The notes: generated by a model from the letters alone, not told the origin. Shown: positions 31,690-40,655, numbered from the stretch's first letter. The stretch: DNA of 64,000 nt from an uncultured Oscillibacter sp. (GCA_910578935.1 CAJTSM010000003.1:1-64000); one strand, 5' to 3'. Made by a program: numbers and translations.

Positions 31690-34437
31690 ATGACATTTTT
31701 AGAGATGTCTCTCTCCGGCGCGGTCTTTATCCTGGCCATTGCGGCTTTCCGGACGGCGACCCTCCGGCGTCTTCCCAAGGGGACCTTTGTGGCGTTGTGG
31801 TGGCTGGCGGCGGTCCGGCTACTGCTGCCGGTGGAGCTAAGCTCCCGGTTCAGCGTTTACACATGGCTGGAGGCTTTGGGCCCCGAGGCGGCTCCCGCCG
31901 CCCCGCCCGCCCCGGCGGTCCCCATGGCCCCCGCCGCGCCTCCGGTCCTCATTGTCCCTACCCAGCCTGCGGCGGCGCCTCAGCCCGCGCCCTTCCCGGT
32001 GTGGACGACTCTTTGGATTGCCGTGGGCGTCCTGCTGGCGGCGTGGTTTCTGATTCGCTATGTCCGCTGGCGGCGGCGCTTCCGGGAATCCTTCCCGGCG
32101 GACTGCCCGGGCCTGGAAACCTGGTTTCAGCTCCGCCGCAGGGTGGAGGTCCGGATTACGGACCAGATCACCGCCCCGCTGACCTATGGGCTCCTCCGCC
32201 CGGTGGTTCTCCTGCCCAAAACCCTGGACTTCGCCGACGAGGAGGCCCTGACCTGTGTTCTGGCCCACGAGCGGGCCCATATCCGGCGGCTGGACGGGCT
32301 CCTCAAACTGGCGCTGACGGCGGCGCTGTGCCTCCACTGGTTCAACCCCGCCGTGTGGATCCTCTACGTCCTGGGAAACCGGGACATGGAGCTCCGCTGT
32401 GACGAGGCGGCGGTGCTGGCCCTGGGGGAGGGGAGCCGGGAGCGCTATGCCCTGGCCCTCATCCGCCTGGCAGAAAACCAAAGTGCGCCTCTGTGCGGTT
32501 TCGCCCACCGAAACGGCATGGAAGAAAGGATACGAGCGATCATGAGCGTCAAGAAAAAATCCCTGCTGGCCTGTGCCGCCGCCCTGGCGCTGGTGCTGGG
32601 CATTACCACGGCTTTTGCCACCTCCGCCAAGCCCCCGGAGGCGGACAGGCCCAATCTCGAAAATATTCCCGACGGCGAGCTTATGGCCAAGTCTTCGGAG
32701 GAGTCCGCCGCCCTGTGGGCGGAGACCCTGGCCCCCTACGAGCCCTTCGGCCTGGAGTGGACCTTCGACGATCCGGACCTGGACGGCAACGGCCTGACCA
32801 TGACCTGGGAGGGCCATGAAGTTCGAGGCATCTACGACGAGGAACTGTACACCTGGATTACCGAGCACGCCGGAGACAGCACCTTTGGTCCCGACGCCGT
32901 GGAGCTCTATACCGTCTATGAGGACGGGAAGCTCACCGGCCTCCGTCTGGCTACGGAGGAGGAACAGAAGCTGTTCGACCGGGACCGGAGGCTGAACTCC
33001 GACGCTCGGATGACCAAGGCCCTGGCGGGCAGCGTCCGCTATGACAGCGGCCACGTCTACTTCACCATCCCTGAGAGCGAGGGGATCTGGAGTATCTTTA
33101 TCCAGGGCCGCCTTCTGCTGGAGGACGGCTCCGCCATGAGCGTCCACTATCTGGAAGAGGAGAGCGAGAGAGCGGAGTGGGTCCCGCAGATGACCTATTC
33201 CTTTGAGGTGGGCGACGCGGCCTTTGACGAGCTGACCATGGATATTAAGTATGGGAACGCCCATTATTGCTATCCCCTGACTTTGATTTTGCCGGAGGGC
33301 AAGCCCCTGGCCCCGGTCCCTCTGCCGGAGGAAAAGGCGGACATCCCCGATGGGGCGGAAATGATCTGGCCGGTAGACAGCACGCAGATCAACAATTCCT
33401 TCGGTGACCGGGCGAAACCCGGCGGGGAGGGCGTTGTGACCCACACCGGCGTGGATATCGGAGGCATGGAGAAGGGGACTCCCATTTACGCCGCCGGAAC
33501 CGGAACGGTGAAGGAGGCCGGATTCAACGCCCAGGACGGGAATTTTGTCCGCATCGACCATGGAAGAGGCCAGGAGACCTTTTACGCCCACTGCGACAGC
33601 CTCCTGGTGAAGACCGGGGATGCCGTGACTTTGGGGCAGACCATCGCCACAGTAGGCAGTACCGGTCAGTCTACCGGGCCTCACCTGCACTTTGAGTTCC
33701 TGGTGAACGGGGTCGCCACGGACCCGCTGGCCTTTAGTGATGAAAATTGGGGTAGTCCGGTTAAGCCCTTCTATGCTTCCGTTGGCGTGCCGAAAGATGA
33801 GGGAGCGGCGACCACCTGGGCGGGGAGACCTATCATCGCCATTCGGAACGGAACGGTTCTGGATGCTGGGGTAAAGAAGACTGGAGACCTGCCCGGCCCC
33901 TATGCGGAAATCTTGTATGAGGGCAACTATTCTATGAAGTTTACCGCTTGCCAAAGCATTCTGGTAAAAACCGGGGACACCGTAAAAGCGGGGGACCTGA
34001 TTGGCTATACCGGGGAAGGAGCTTCCGGCGAGGGACCTTCGTCTCCGAAAGACAGGGAGGTCAAGGCAGAGAACGATGAAAGAAAGCGCCAGATGATGGA
34101 AGAGGAACTGGTAAATGGTGACTATCCCCACAACAGCCGGGGCCAAACCTACGGACATGACTTCTTTGAGTACTTGGGTTATTCGCCGGACCTGATTCCC
34201 GTGTGGTCCACAAACGGAAGTTTAGGCTACGCGAGCTTTGTGGAAATGAACGGGTGCGACCCGGTGACACGGAAGAAAGTAGAAGACTCCGCGGCCTATA
34301 AGGGCGGAGCGATTCCTGTCTACGACAGTGAGGGAGATATTATTGGCGAGTTCATCATTGAGGAAGGAAAGTCCGGCGGAGTTCCCGGTGATTTCTCCAC
34401 CCCGGAAGAGGCAAAGGAAGCTGTAGCCAACGGCTGA
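31690..34437 (+). CDS. BlaR1-like M56 metalloprotease fused to M23 peptidoglycan endopeptidase
   Basis: 915 aa. M56 part, about 1-310: TM segments near 8-20, 33-48, 106-122 and 290-308, zinc motif HERAH (193-197) and ELRCDEAA (234-241). The Pro/Ala linker at 66-103 is unusual. Outside the membrane, residues about 320-545 are unassigned. An M23 LytM domain at about 555-685 has the full set H585/D589 (HTGVD), H634 and HLH (665-667). A second barrel-like segment (about 708-775) repeats the M23 edge (SILVKTGDTVKAGDLIGYTG) without catalytic His. The tail (780-915) is charged. BlaR1 normally ends in a penicillin-binding sensor; here a wall-cutting or wall-binding domain takes its place, so wall state may be the signal (inference). 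Confidence 0.88.
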   Translation: MTFLEMSLSGAVFILAIAAFRTATLRRLPKGTFVALWWLAAVRLLLPVELSSRFSVYTWLEALGPEAAPAAPPAPAVPMAPAAPPVLIVPTQPAAAPQPAPFPVWTTLWIAVGVLLAAWFLIRYVRWRRRFRESFPADCPGLETWFQLRRRVEVRITDQITAPLTYGLLRPVVLLPKTLDFADEEALTCVLAHERAHIRRLDGLLKLALTAALCLHWFNPAVWILYVLGNRDMELRCDEAAVLALGEGSRERYALALIRLAENQSAPLCGFAHRNGMEERIRAIMSVKKKSLLACAAALALVLGITTAFATSAKPPEADRPNLENIPDGELMAKSSEESAALWAETLAPYEPFGLEWTFDDPDLDGNGLTMTWEGHEVRGIYDEELYTWITEHAGDSTFGPDAVELYTVYEDGKLTGLRLATEEEQKLFDRDRRLNSDARMTKALAGSVRYDSGHVYFTIPESEGIWSIFIQGRLLLEDGSAMSVHYLEEESERAEWVPQMTYSFEVGDAAFDELTMDIKYGNAHYCYPLTLILPEGKPLAPVPLPEEKADIPDGAEMIWPVDSTQINNSFGDRAKPGGEGVVTHTGVDIGGMEKGTPIYAAGTGTVKEAGFNAQDGNFVRIDHGRGQETFYAHCDSLLVKTGDAVTLGQTIATVGSTGQSTGPHLHFEFLVNGVATDPLAFSDENWGSPVKPFYASVGVPKDEGAATTWAGRPIIAIRNGTVLDAGVKKTGDLPGPYAEILYEGNYSMKFTACQSILVKTGDTVKAGDLIGYTGEGASGEGPSSPKDREVKAENDERKRQMMEEELVNGDYPHNSRGQTYGHDFFEYLGYSPDLIPVWSTNGSLGYASFVEMNGCDPVTRKKVEDSAAYKGGAIPVYDSEGDIIGEFIIEEGKSGGVPGDFSTPEEAKEAVANG

Positions 34438-34458
34438 CCCGACAATCAGTAACCGGCG

Positions 34459-34491
34459 GAGGCCGTCCCTCTCGGGACGGCCTCTTTTTTT
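34459..34491 (+). terminator. Terminator after the M56-M23 gene
   Basis: GAGGCCGTCCC pairs with GGGACGGCCTC around TCTC, then seven T. Confidence 0.92.
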
Positions 34492-34515
34492 ATTTTCCAA
34501 AAGAAAAAATAAATC

Positions 34516-34558
34516 TTGACTTTCATAAAATTAAGGTTTATATTTAATATTATGAAAG
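34516..34558 (+). promoter_or_regulatory. Promoter of the DUF2089 gene with flanking inverted repeat
   Basis: TTGACT (34516-34521), 17 bases, TATATT (34539-34544). CTTTCATAA (34520-34528) and TTATGAAAG (34550-34558) are perfectly complementary and bracket the promoter, suggesting a repressor site, perhaps for the DUF2089 product itself. Confidence 0.7.
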
Positions 34559-34570
34559 GAGACCGTGCCT

Positions 34571-34876
34571 ATGACCACTCTGCCCCCCTGGATGGCGGAC
34601 CTGGACGAACAGGACCTGACCTTCGTAAAGCGCTTCCTGCTGGCCTCTGGCTCCTTAAAGGAGGTAGCCGCCCAGTATGGCGTCAGCTATCCCACGGTCC
34701 GCTTGCGGCTGGACCGCCTGATTCAAAAAATCCGTCTCAGCGACACGGCGGAGGCGGACCCTTATATCTCTCTGGTGAAGCGGCTGGCGGTGGACGACAA
34801 GCTGGACTTCGACACCGCAAAGATTTTGATTGCGGCGTACCGGGATTCTTTTTCTCGAAAGATGGGAGGCTCTTAG
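34571..34876 (+). CDS. DUF2089-family HTH protein
   Basis: The ATG at 34571 is preferred over a GTG 6 bp upstream because of spacing to AAAGGAG. 101 aa: LTFVKRFLLASGSLKEVAAQ then YGVSYPTVRLRLDRLIQKIR, a helix-turn-helix of the DUF2089 type; C-terminal helical part (VDDKLDFDTAKILIAAYRDSF). Such genes usually precede a small membrane protein, as here (35009). Function unknown; probably a regulator of the pair. Confidence 0.8.
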   Translation: MTTLPPWMADLDEQDLTFVKRFLLASGSLKEVAAQYGVSYPTVRLRLDRLIQKIRLSDTAEADPYISLVKRLAVDDKLDFDTAKILIAAYRDSFSRKMGGS

Positions 34877-35000
34877 CGAATGCAAAGCATGAGCTTTAGA
34901 GCCTCAGAGCCGCTTGTGGCAAAAGAACCCAAAAGAGCTTTAGCGCGCTCTGCGGTCTGGCGGGACGGCTGAGACGAAGCGGCGGCAACGAAGAATGGAG
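34871..35000 (+). repeat. Dispersed intergenic repeat, copy B
   Basis: Same motif series as copy A: CTCTTAGCG, GCTTTAGAG, GGCAAAAGAAC, GCTTTAGCGCGCTCTG, GTCTGG, GACGAAGCG and CGGCAACG, ending at AGAA before the next ribosome site. AGAGC/GCTCT around TTTAGCGC forms a hairpin. It overlaps the last codons of the DUF2089 gene. Confidence 0.65.
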
Positions 35001-35008
35001 GATGAGAG

Positions 35009-35335
35009 ATGGCTATTTTGTCTAGGACAATGATCGCGTTTTTGGTGTTTGTGCTGGTGTTCCTGGTGGGGGGAATCCTCCTGCAAATCTTCCTCTCCAA
35101 GCGGGAGAGCCGCTGGCCGGGGCTGGTTTTGCCGTTGCTGACGTTTTTATGGTCCCTGTTGGGCCCGCTGAACGTCATGGACACCGGCAGCGTGTCCCGG
35201 AATGTTCTGCTGGTGCTGGTGACCCTGCTGGCGGGGAACATCCCCACGCTGGTGCTCCTGGCCATTTATTGGGCGGCCCGAGACAAGCGGCGGGTGAAGG
35301 ACCAGATTGACAAAATGAAGATTGACGAGCTGTAA
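35009..35335 (+). CDS. Small membrane protein paired with DUF2089 gene
   Basis: 108 aa with three hydrophobic segments (about 8-28, 38-57, 66-87) and a charged tail (RDKRRVKDQIDKMKIDEL). ATGGAGGATGAGAG precedes the ATG. It lies after a DUF2089 regulator and before a terminator. Family not recognised. Confidence 0.65.
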   Translation: MAILSRTMIAFLVFVLVFLVGGILLQIFLSKRESRWPGLVLPLLTFLWSLLGPLNVMDTGSVSRNVLLVLVTLLAGNIPTLVLLAIYWAARDKRRVKDQIDKMKIDEL

Positions 35336-35343
35336 AGCGGCGG

Positions 35344-35369
35344 GGCCTCCCAATGGGAGGCCTTTTTTC
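35344..35369 (+). terminator. Terminator after 35009-35335
   Basis: GGCCTCCC-AAT-GGGAGGCC followed by TTTTTTCTT. Confidence 0.92.
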
Positions 35370-35443
35370 TTGGAAATCACTGTCAGGCCAAGTCCTTCCG
35401 GCATAGCTTGAGCATGTAGAAAATCTTTGGGAGGGCAAACCTT

Positions 35444-36511
35444 ATGGCACAAGTGACCAATTTTTTTGTAGGCGCCAACAGCGGCGAGGGATTTCGGAAC
35501 CTGTTTTCCGAAATGGTAAATTTGGAGGATACATATGATTTCATGGTCCTGAAGGGCGGACCCGGCGTGGGGAAGAACACCTTCATGCGGGAGATCGGCC
35601 GGACGATGGAGGAGGCGGGCACGGCGGTGGAGTACCTCTGGTGCTCCGGCGACCCGGACTCCCTGGACGGTGTGGTACTCCCAGAACTTCGCTGCGCCGT
35701 GGCGGATGGAACGTCACCCCACGTCATCGAACCCCAATATCCCGCCGCCGTAGACCGGTATGTGGACCTGGGCCGTTTCTACGATCTTACTGCCGCTAAA
35801 ACTGCCGCAGAAGAGGTTAAGGCCTGTACCCACGCCTACAAAGCCGCCTATGTCCGGGCCTATCATAACTTAAAGGCCGCCCGTCAGGTGGAGCTGGATG
35901 CCGTAGCTTCCGTATCCAAGTCTTTTGACGCCGGGCGCCTGGACCGCCGGGTCCATGGGATCATCGCCCGGGAGCTCCGGGCCAGGGGAAGCCAGAAGGG
36001 GAGGACCGCCCGGCGTTTCCTGGGCAGCCTTACCCACAAAGGCTGCGTTTGGCGTTTCGACAGTGTGGATGTTCTGTGTCCTAAGGTTTACGAGTTTGCC
36101 GATACCTGGGAGCTGGCTGGCGGGGCTCTGGCCCAGATTCATGCGGCAGCAATAGAAAAGGGCTGGGACACCATCGTCTGTCCTTCCCCGGAGGATTTGA
36201 ACCGTATGGAGCATCTGCTGATCCCTGGCCTGGGGCTGGCCTTTGTCACCTCCTGCCCAGGGATGGACTACGGTAAGAAGCCCTACCGGCGCATTCGCCT
36301 GGATGCCATGACGGAGACGGAGGGCAGGTCCCGGCTCCGCTTCCAGACACGGATGGTGGCTCTGCTCCGGGAGGAAGCGGTGGATGCCTTAAAAGAGGCC
36401 AAGCGAAACCACGACGCGCTAGAGGCAGTCTATAACCCCTACGTGGACTTCGATGGTGTTCGGGCACAGGCCGCCTTGGAGGCAGGCCGTCTGCTGAGTT
36501 ACCTGAAGTGA
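35444..36511 (+). CDS. P-loop ATPase, PRK06851-like
   Basis: 355 aa: MAQVTNFFVGANSGEGFRNL, then Walker A GGPGVGKNTFM (about 38-48). Usual members have GKS or GKT; Asn replaces the Ser/Thr that binds Mg. Later LWCSGDPDSLDGVVLPEL and a repeat of the fold (IVCPSPEDLNRMEHLLIPGL; AFVTSCPG) give the double-domain layout of this family, which is sporadic in spore-formers. Function unknown. It has a bidirectional terminator shared with rpoD. Confidence 0.7.
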   Translation: MAQVTNFFVGANSGEGFRNLFSEMVNLEDTYDFMVLKGGPGVGKNTFMREIGRTMEEAGTAVEYLWCSGDPDSLDGVVLPELRCAVADGTSPHVIEPQYPAAVDRYVDLGRFYDLTAAKTAAEEVKACTHAYKAAYVRAYHNLKAARQVELDAVASVSKSFDAGRLDRRVHGIIARELRARGSQKGRTARRFLGSLTHKGCVWRFDSVDVLCPKVYEFADTWELAGGALAQIHAAAIEKGWDTIVCPSPEDLNRMEHLLIPGLGLAFVTSCPGMDYGKKPYRRIRLDAMTETEGRSRLRFQTRMVALLREEAVDALKEAKRNHDALEAVYNPYVDFDGVRAQAALEAGRLLSYLK

Positions 36512-36545
36512 AAAAGAAAGCCTGCCGGTTTTGGCAGGCTTTCTT
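36512..36545. terminator. Bidirectional terminator
   Basis: AAAGAAAGCCTGCC pairs with GGCAGGCTTTCTT around GGTTTT, between the ATPase and rpoD ends. Confidence 0.9.
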
Positions 36546-36546
36546 C

Positions 36547-37932
36547 TCAGTTTAAAAAGTCCTTCAGTTTTTTGCTCCTAGAGGGATGCCGGAGTTTCCG
36601 CAGGGCTTTGGCCTCAATCTGCCGGATCCGCTCCCTGGTGACATTGAACTCTTTGCCCACTTCCTCCAAGGTTCGAGTTCGCCCGTCCTCAATGCCGAAA
36701 CGGAGCTTCAGTACCTTTTCTTCCCGGGGAGTCAGGGTGGATAGTACGTCCATGAGCTGCTCTTTCAGCAAAGTAAAAGACGCCGCTTCGCTGGGCTCCG
36801 AAGCTCCTTCGTCCGGGATGAAATCTCCCAGGTGGGAATCTTCTTCCTCACCGATGGGGGTTTCCAGGGATACGGGCTCCTGGGCAATCTTCATAATTTC
36901 CCGCACCTTGTCCACCGGCATGTTCATCTCCGCCGCGATCTCATTGGGGGAGGGGTCATGTCCCAGTTCCTGGAGGAGCTGGCGGCTGACCCGAATAACC
37001 TTGTTGATGGTTTCCACCATATGAACAGGGATCCGGATGGTACGGGCTTGATCGGCAATGGCCCGGGTGATGGCTTGTCGAATCCACCAGGTGGCATAGG
37101 TGGAAAATTTGAAGCCCTTGGTGCAGTCGAACTTTTCCACCGCTTTGATGAGGCCCAAATTGCCCTCCTGGATCAGGTCCAGGAACAGCATACCCCGGCC
37201 CACATACCGCTTGGCGATGGATACCACCAGCCGGAGATTGGCTTCCGCCAGTTTTTGTTTAGCAGTTTCGCCGGCCCGGAACTCTTTTCGCAGGGCGGCC
37301 TCCAAGGCAGGGTCTACCTCCTCTCCCTCTTCCCGCTGGCGGCGGAGATCCGCCAGTTTCTGTTCCGCTTCATTTCCGGCGGACATGGCCTGGGCCAGGC
37401 TGACTTCCTCTTCGGGAGTCAGCAGCGCTACCTTGCCGATTTCTTTTAAATACATGCGGACGGGGTCGTCGATGGAGAAACTGTTGACCAGGGTGTTGGG
37501 GTCTACCAGCTCCTCTTCCTCCATGCTGGCGATCTCCTCAGCGGCAGGCCCCTCCTCCGGCAGTTCCGGCAACAAGTCCTCCTCCGCGCTGATGTCAATG
37601 TTCAGCGCCTCCAAGGAGTCGTAGAGCTGGTCCATCTGTTCGCCCTCAAGGTTCAGGTCGTCCACCGCTTCCATCAGCTCGGCGGATTCCACCTTGCCCT
37701 TCTTTTTGCCCTTGGCCAGCAGTTCCCGCAGTTTTTCATTATTAATCAGCCAAGAGGCAGCGGGAAGGGCGGCTACCTGTTTATCATCCAGCCGGACGAT
37801 GCCGGCCTTCTTGGCCTCCTCGTCGGTCATGATGTGCGGAGCGGCTTCCCCCTGGTTCTCCTCCGCCCCGGCGGCAGCTAAAATGGCGTCGGCCTGACGC
37901 TCCAGTTCCTTGGCATCCTGTTTATTAGACAT
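36547..37932 (-). CDS. rpoD: Primary sigma factor RpoD (sigma-A)
   Basis: The start at 37932 (MSNKQDAKELERQADAILAA) has GGGAG upstream and overlaps the dnaG stop by 8 bp. 461 aa: region 1.1-like acidic N-terminus, region 1.2 (DDPVRMYLKEIGKVALLTPE), region 2 (RYVGRGMLFLDLIQEGNLGL, then FKFSTYATWWIRQAITRAIA), region 3, and region 4 with the recognition helix (EVGKEFNVTRERIRQIEAKA). This is the housekeeping sigma that would read the TTGACA/TATAAT promoters noted here. Confidence 0.97.
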   Translation of the reverse strand: MSNKQDAKELERQADAILAAAGAEENQGEAAPHIMTDEEAKKAGIVRLDDKQVAALPAASWLINNEKLRELLAKGKKKGKVESAELMEAVDDLNLEGEQMDQLYDSLEALNIDISAEEDLLPELPEEGPAAEEIASMEEEELVDPNTLVNSFSIDDPVRMYLKEIGKVALLTPEEEVSLAQAMSAGNEAEQKLADLRRQREEGEEVDPALEAALRKEFRAGETAKQKLAEANLRLVVSIAKRYVGRGMLFLDLIQEGNLGLIKAVEKFDCTKGFKFSTYATWWIRQAITRAIADQARTIRIPVHMVETINKVIRVSRQLLQELGHDPSPNEIAAEMNMPVDKVREIMKIAQEPVSLETPIGEEEDSHLGDFIPDEGASEPSEAASFTLLKEQLMDVLSTLTPREEKVLKLRFGIEDGRTRTLEEVGKEFNVTRERIRQIEAKALRKLRHPSRSKKLKDFLN

Positions 37933-39706
37933 TCCGTTTTTCTCCCTTTTTATCTTTGTATTTTTCTGCCGCCGCCAACAGGGGGTCCGGTTCTCCGCCG
38001 GCGCGCTTTGCGGCCTCCGCCTGTATGATGCGTATGTAATCCGCCAGGGCCTGCCGCCCGTTCCGGGCAGATTCCGGCCGCTGGCAAACAGCGGTAACAT
38101 GATTCATTTCTTCTGCCGTCAGCTCCGCCGCCAAAGCGGGCAGGGTCGTACTGCGGCCCTCCTCTCTCGCCCGCCACAGCAGGGCGAAGACCCGGCCCAG
38201 CAGGGGGGAGGAGAAGTCCGTCTCTTTCAAAGGAGGTTCAGAGGAAAAAAGGCTGTCGTCCAGCAGCAACAGCCGGAGTACGCCTTCTTCCGCCCTTGCG
38301 GAGCGCATATTTTCATAGCGCAGGGCCCGTTCCCGGGGCTGGGACTGGGCTGCGGGGTTCAACTCTTTCCGCAGTTCCGACCGGTTCTCTTTGGCGATTT
38401 TTCGCTTTCTGGCCCGCTGGACCTCCAGCTTCATGGCATCTGGGGTGATGCGGGCTGTTTCAGCGGCCCGGGCAGCGTAGATTTCCCGCTCTACCGCCCC
38501 GGGGAGCTCGGCCAGCAGTCCGCTGATTTCCACACTGTAGGCGACCCGCTGTTCGTCGCTGTCCAGGTCGTATTTTCCGGCAACCTGGGCCATGCGGAAT
38601 TCCACGCTGTTCTCGCTGCCGCTCAGCAGACGCTCAAAGGCGGCGGGACCCTGGTTTTTGATGAAATCATCGGCGTCCTGCTTTACCAATTCTCCATCCT
38701 CAGTCCGCCGCCGGGGAAGTTGGAGGACTTTGACGGAAAATTCAGAGCCGTTCAGTAATTGCAGTGCCCGTTCCGTGGCAATTTTTCCAGCGTTGTCGTT
38801 GTCATAGCACAACACCAGCTCCTTGGTGAATCGAGAGAGGAGCCGGATTTGCTCCGGTGTCAGGGCGGTGCCCATAGAGGCTACCGCATTGTCGAAGCCC
38901 GCCTGGTGAAGAGTGACAATATCTAGGTTTCCCTCGCAGAGAATGATGTTGGGCCGCTTGGATTTCTTTGCCAGGTTCAGCCCGTAGAGGACCCGGCGCT
39001 TACTGTATACCGGGGTTTCCGACGAGTTCATATATTTGGGTTCGGACTGATCCAGCACCCGGCTGCCGAAAGCCACTACATCGCCTCGGGTGTCGATGAC
39101 CGGAAGCATAAGGCGGTTTCGGAACTTGTCGTAAAACCCGCCCTTTTTGTTGTCCACAATCAGTCCCGCCGACAAAAGCTCTGCTTTGCTGTAACCTTTG
39201 GCAGTCATCTCGTTCAGCAGTACGTCCCAGGCGTTCAGAGATGCCCCCATGCCGAAATTCATGGCGGTGGCCTTCCGAATCTGCCGCCGGTTCAGGTATT
39301 CCTGAACGGCCTGTCCCTCCGGCTGCTGGAGGAGGTGATAGTAGAACCGGGCGGCGTCGCGATTTAAGTCCAAAAGCCGCTGGCGGCGGCGTCCGGCCTC
39401 CCGGTCGCCCTCTTCCTCCGGCACCTCCAGCCCCGCCCGTTTGGCCAGGAACCGCACCGCGTCGGGGAAGGGGAGGTTTTCCTCTTCCATAATGAAGTTA
39501 ATGACGCCGCCTCCCCGCTTGCAGCCGAAGCAATAGTAAATCTGCTTGTCCGGTGAAACAGAGAAGGAGCCCGTTTTTTCACTGTGGAAGGGGCAGAGGC
39601 CAAAGAGGTTGGAGCCTTTGCGAGTCAACTGGACATAGCTGCCCACTACATCCACTATGTCACATCGGGCTGTCAACTCATCCATGAAACTCTGAGGAAA
39701 GGCCAC
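37925..39706 (-). CDS. dnaG: DNA primase
   Basis: I chose GTG 39706 ((M)AFPQSFMDELTARCDIVDVV), because AAAGGAGGGG lies just upstream and inside the longer ORF. 593 aa: zinc ribbon (CPFHSEKTGSFSV ... CFGCKRGG; CHCC type), TOPRIM core (NIILCEGNLDIVTLHQAGFD, VLCYDNDNAGKIA) and a C-terminal helicase-binding part. It makes RNA primers for replication. dnaG-rpoD is the classical macromolecular synthesis pair; rpsU is absent. Confidence 0.95.
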   Translation of the reverse strand: MAFPQSFMDELTARCDIVDVVGSYVQLTRKGSNLFGLCPFHSEKTGSFSVSPDKQIYYCFGCKRGGGVINFIMEEENLPFPDAVRFLAKRAGLEVPEEEGDREAGRRRQRLLDLNRDAARFYYHLLQQPEGQAVQEYLNRRQIRKATAMNFGMGASLNAWDVLLNEMTAKGYSKAELLSAGLIVDNKKGGFYDKFRNRLMLPVIDTRGDVVAFGSRVLDQSEPKYMNSSETPVYSKRRVLYGLNLAKKSKRPNIILCEGNLDIVTLHQAGFDNAVASMGTALTPEQIRLLSRFTKELVLCYDNDNAGKIATERALQLLNGSEFSVKVLQLPRRRTEDGELVKQDADDFIKNQGPAAFERLLSGSENSVEFRMAQVAGKYDLDSDEQRVAYSVEISGLLAELPGAVEREIYAARAAETARITPDAMKLEVQRARKRKIAKENRSELRKELNPAAQSQPRERALRYENMRSARAEEGVLRLLLLDDSLFSSEPPLKETDFSSPLLGRVFALLWRAREEGRSTTLPALAAELTAEEMNHVTAVCQRPESARNGRQALADYIRIIQAEAAKRAGGEPDPLLAAAEKYKDKKGEKRNV

Positions 39707-39873
39707 GGCTTGTCCCCTCCTTTCGGTCAGTTTAGCCAAAATCTGCTCTGGTCATACCGAAGAAGCGGGGACATCCGGCGAGATAATACTTTTGGCATTG
39801 TTTCTATATACGCCGTGATTTTTAGAATTCCTCTTTTTTTTCGTATATTTTTAAAAACTTTCCGGCAAAGGGG

Positions 39874-39902
39874 TTTACAGACCGGGGAGAAACGCTTAAA
39901 AT
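39874..39902 (+). promoter_or_regulatory. Promoter of the phosphopantetheinyl transferase gene
   Basis: TTTACA (39874-39879), 17 bases, TAAAAT (39897-39902), about 30 bp before the start codon. Confidence 0.7.
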
Positions 39903-39933
39903 AGAAAAAGAAGAAAGAAAAAGGAGGGTCCCC

Positions 39934-40533
39934 ATGCCCATCGAACTATGGACGGCCCGGATGGAACGGCCTCTGTCGGACCCGGAGCGAGAGGCAATTC
40001 TGCCGTTGCTGCCCCCGGAGCGCCGGGAGCGGCTTTTGCGGGTGAAAGAAATTGAAAAGCAGCGGGAACCCCTGTGCGCATATTTAATCCTATGTTTGGC
40101 CCTGCGGCAGAAATGCGGCTGGAAGAGCTTGCCGGAGGTGGCCTTAAGCCGGTTGGGCAAGCCTTATTTCCCGGAGCGGCCAGAGGTGCATTTTAATATC
40201 AGCCACTCCAGCGGAGCGGTATTGGTGGGCATTTCGGATCAAGAACTTGGTGTGGACATTGAGCGGATTCGTCCGGTGGGCCAGCGGATGATGGTTCGTT
40301 TAGCCCACGTAAGTACGGAAGAGGCCTTTTTCAAGAGCTGGGTCCGCCGGGAGGCCAGGGCCAAACGCAGTGGGGCCGGAGTGGGAACCATCATGCGTTC
40401 CGAGTCTCCCTTGCAGCCAGGAGAATATTATTATGAACTGGATACCTTCCCCGGATACGCCGCCGGCCTTGCTACCCGCAGCCGGGAGCTGCCGGGTCCC
40501 CTTCATCGATACTCCTTGGACGACATGCTCTAA
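39934..40533 (+). CDS. 4'-phosphopantetheinyl transferase, Sfp type
   Basis: 199 aa. LGKPYFPERPEVHFNISHSS, then GVDIERIRP (Mg-binding D-x-E) and FFKSWVRREARAKRSG (the W-x-x-K-E-A-x-x-K motif with R-R-E-A) identify the Sfp/AcpT superfamily. It transfers phosphopantetheine from CoA to carrier proteins. No NRPS or PKS gene is in the window, so the fatty-acid ACP is the likely client. The start is supported by AAGGAGG. Confidence 0.88.
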   Translation: MPIELWTARMERPLSDPEREAILPLLPPERRERLLRVKEIEKQREPLCAYLILCLALRQKCGWKSLPEVALSRLGKPYFPERPEVHFNISHSSGAVLVGISDQELGVDIERIRPVGQRMMVRLAHVSTEEAFFKSWVRREARAKRSGAGVGTIMRSESPLQPGEYYYELDTFPGYAAGLATRSRELPGPLHRYSLDDML

Positions 40534-40547
40534 AAAGTGAAAACCAG

Positions 40548-40577
40548 CAGGCAGGGAGCCGTTCCCTGCCTGTTTTT
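40548..40577 (+). terminator. Terminator after the Sfp-type gene
   Basis: CAGGCAGGGA pairs with TCCCTGCCTG around GCCGT, then TTTTTT. Confidence 0.92.
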
Positions 40578-40655
40578 TCTCTCCTGCTGCAACCAAGTGT
40601 TCCCGTTTTCCGACTATATAAATGAAAGCGGCTTTCAAAGGAGGGGACTTACGTT

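Noticed and set aside
31837..34158. 773-codon open frame opposite the M56-M23 gene
   Set aside because: Long only because of GC-rich codon use on the other strand; no domain visible.
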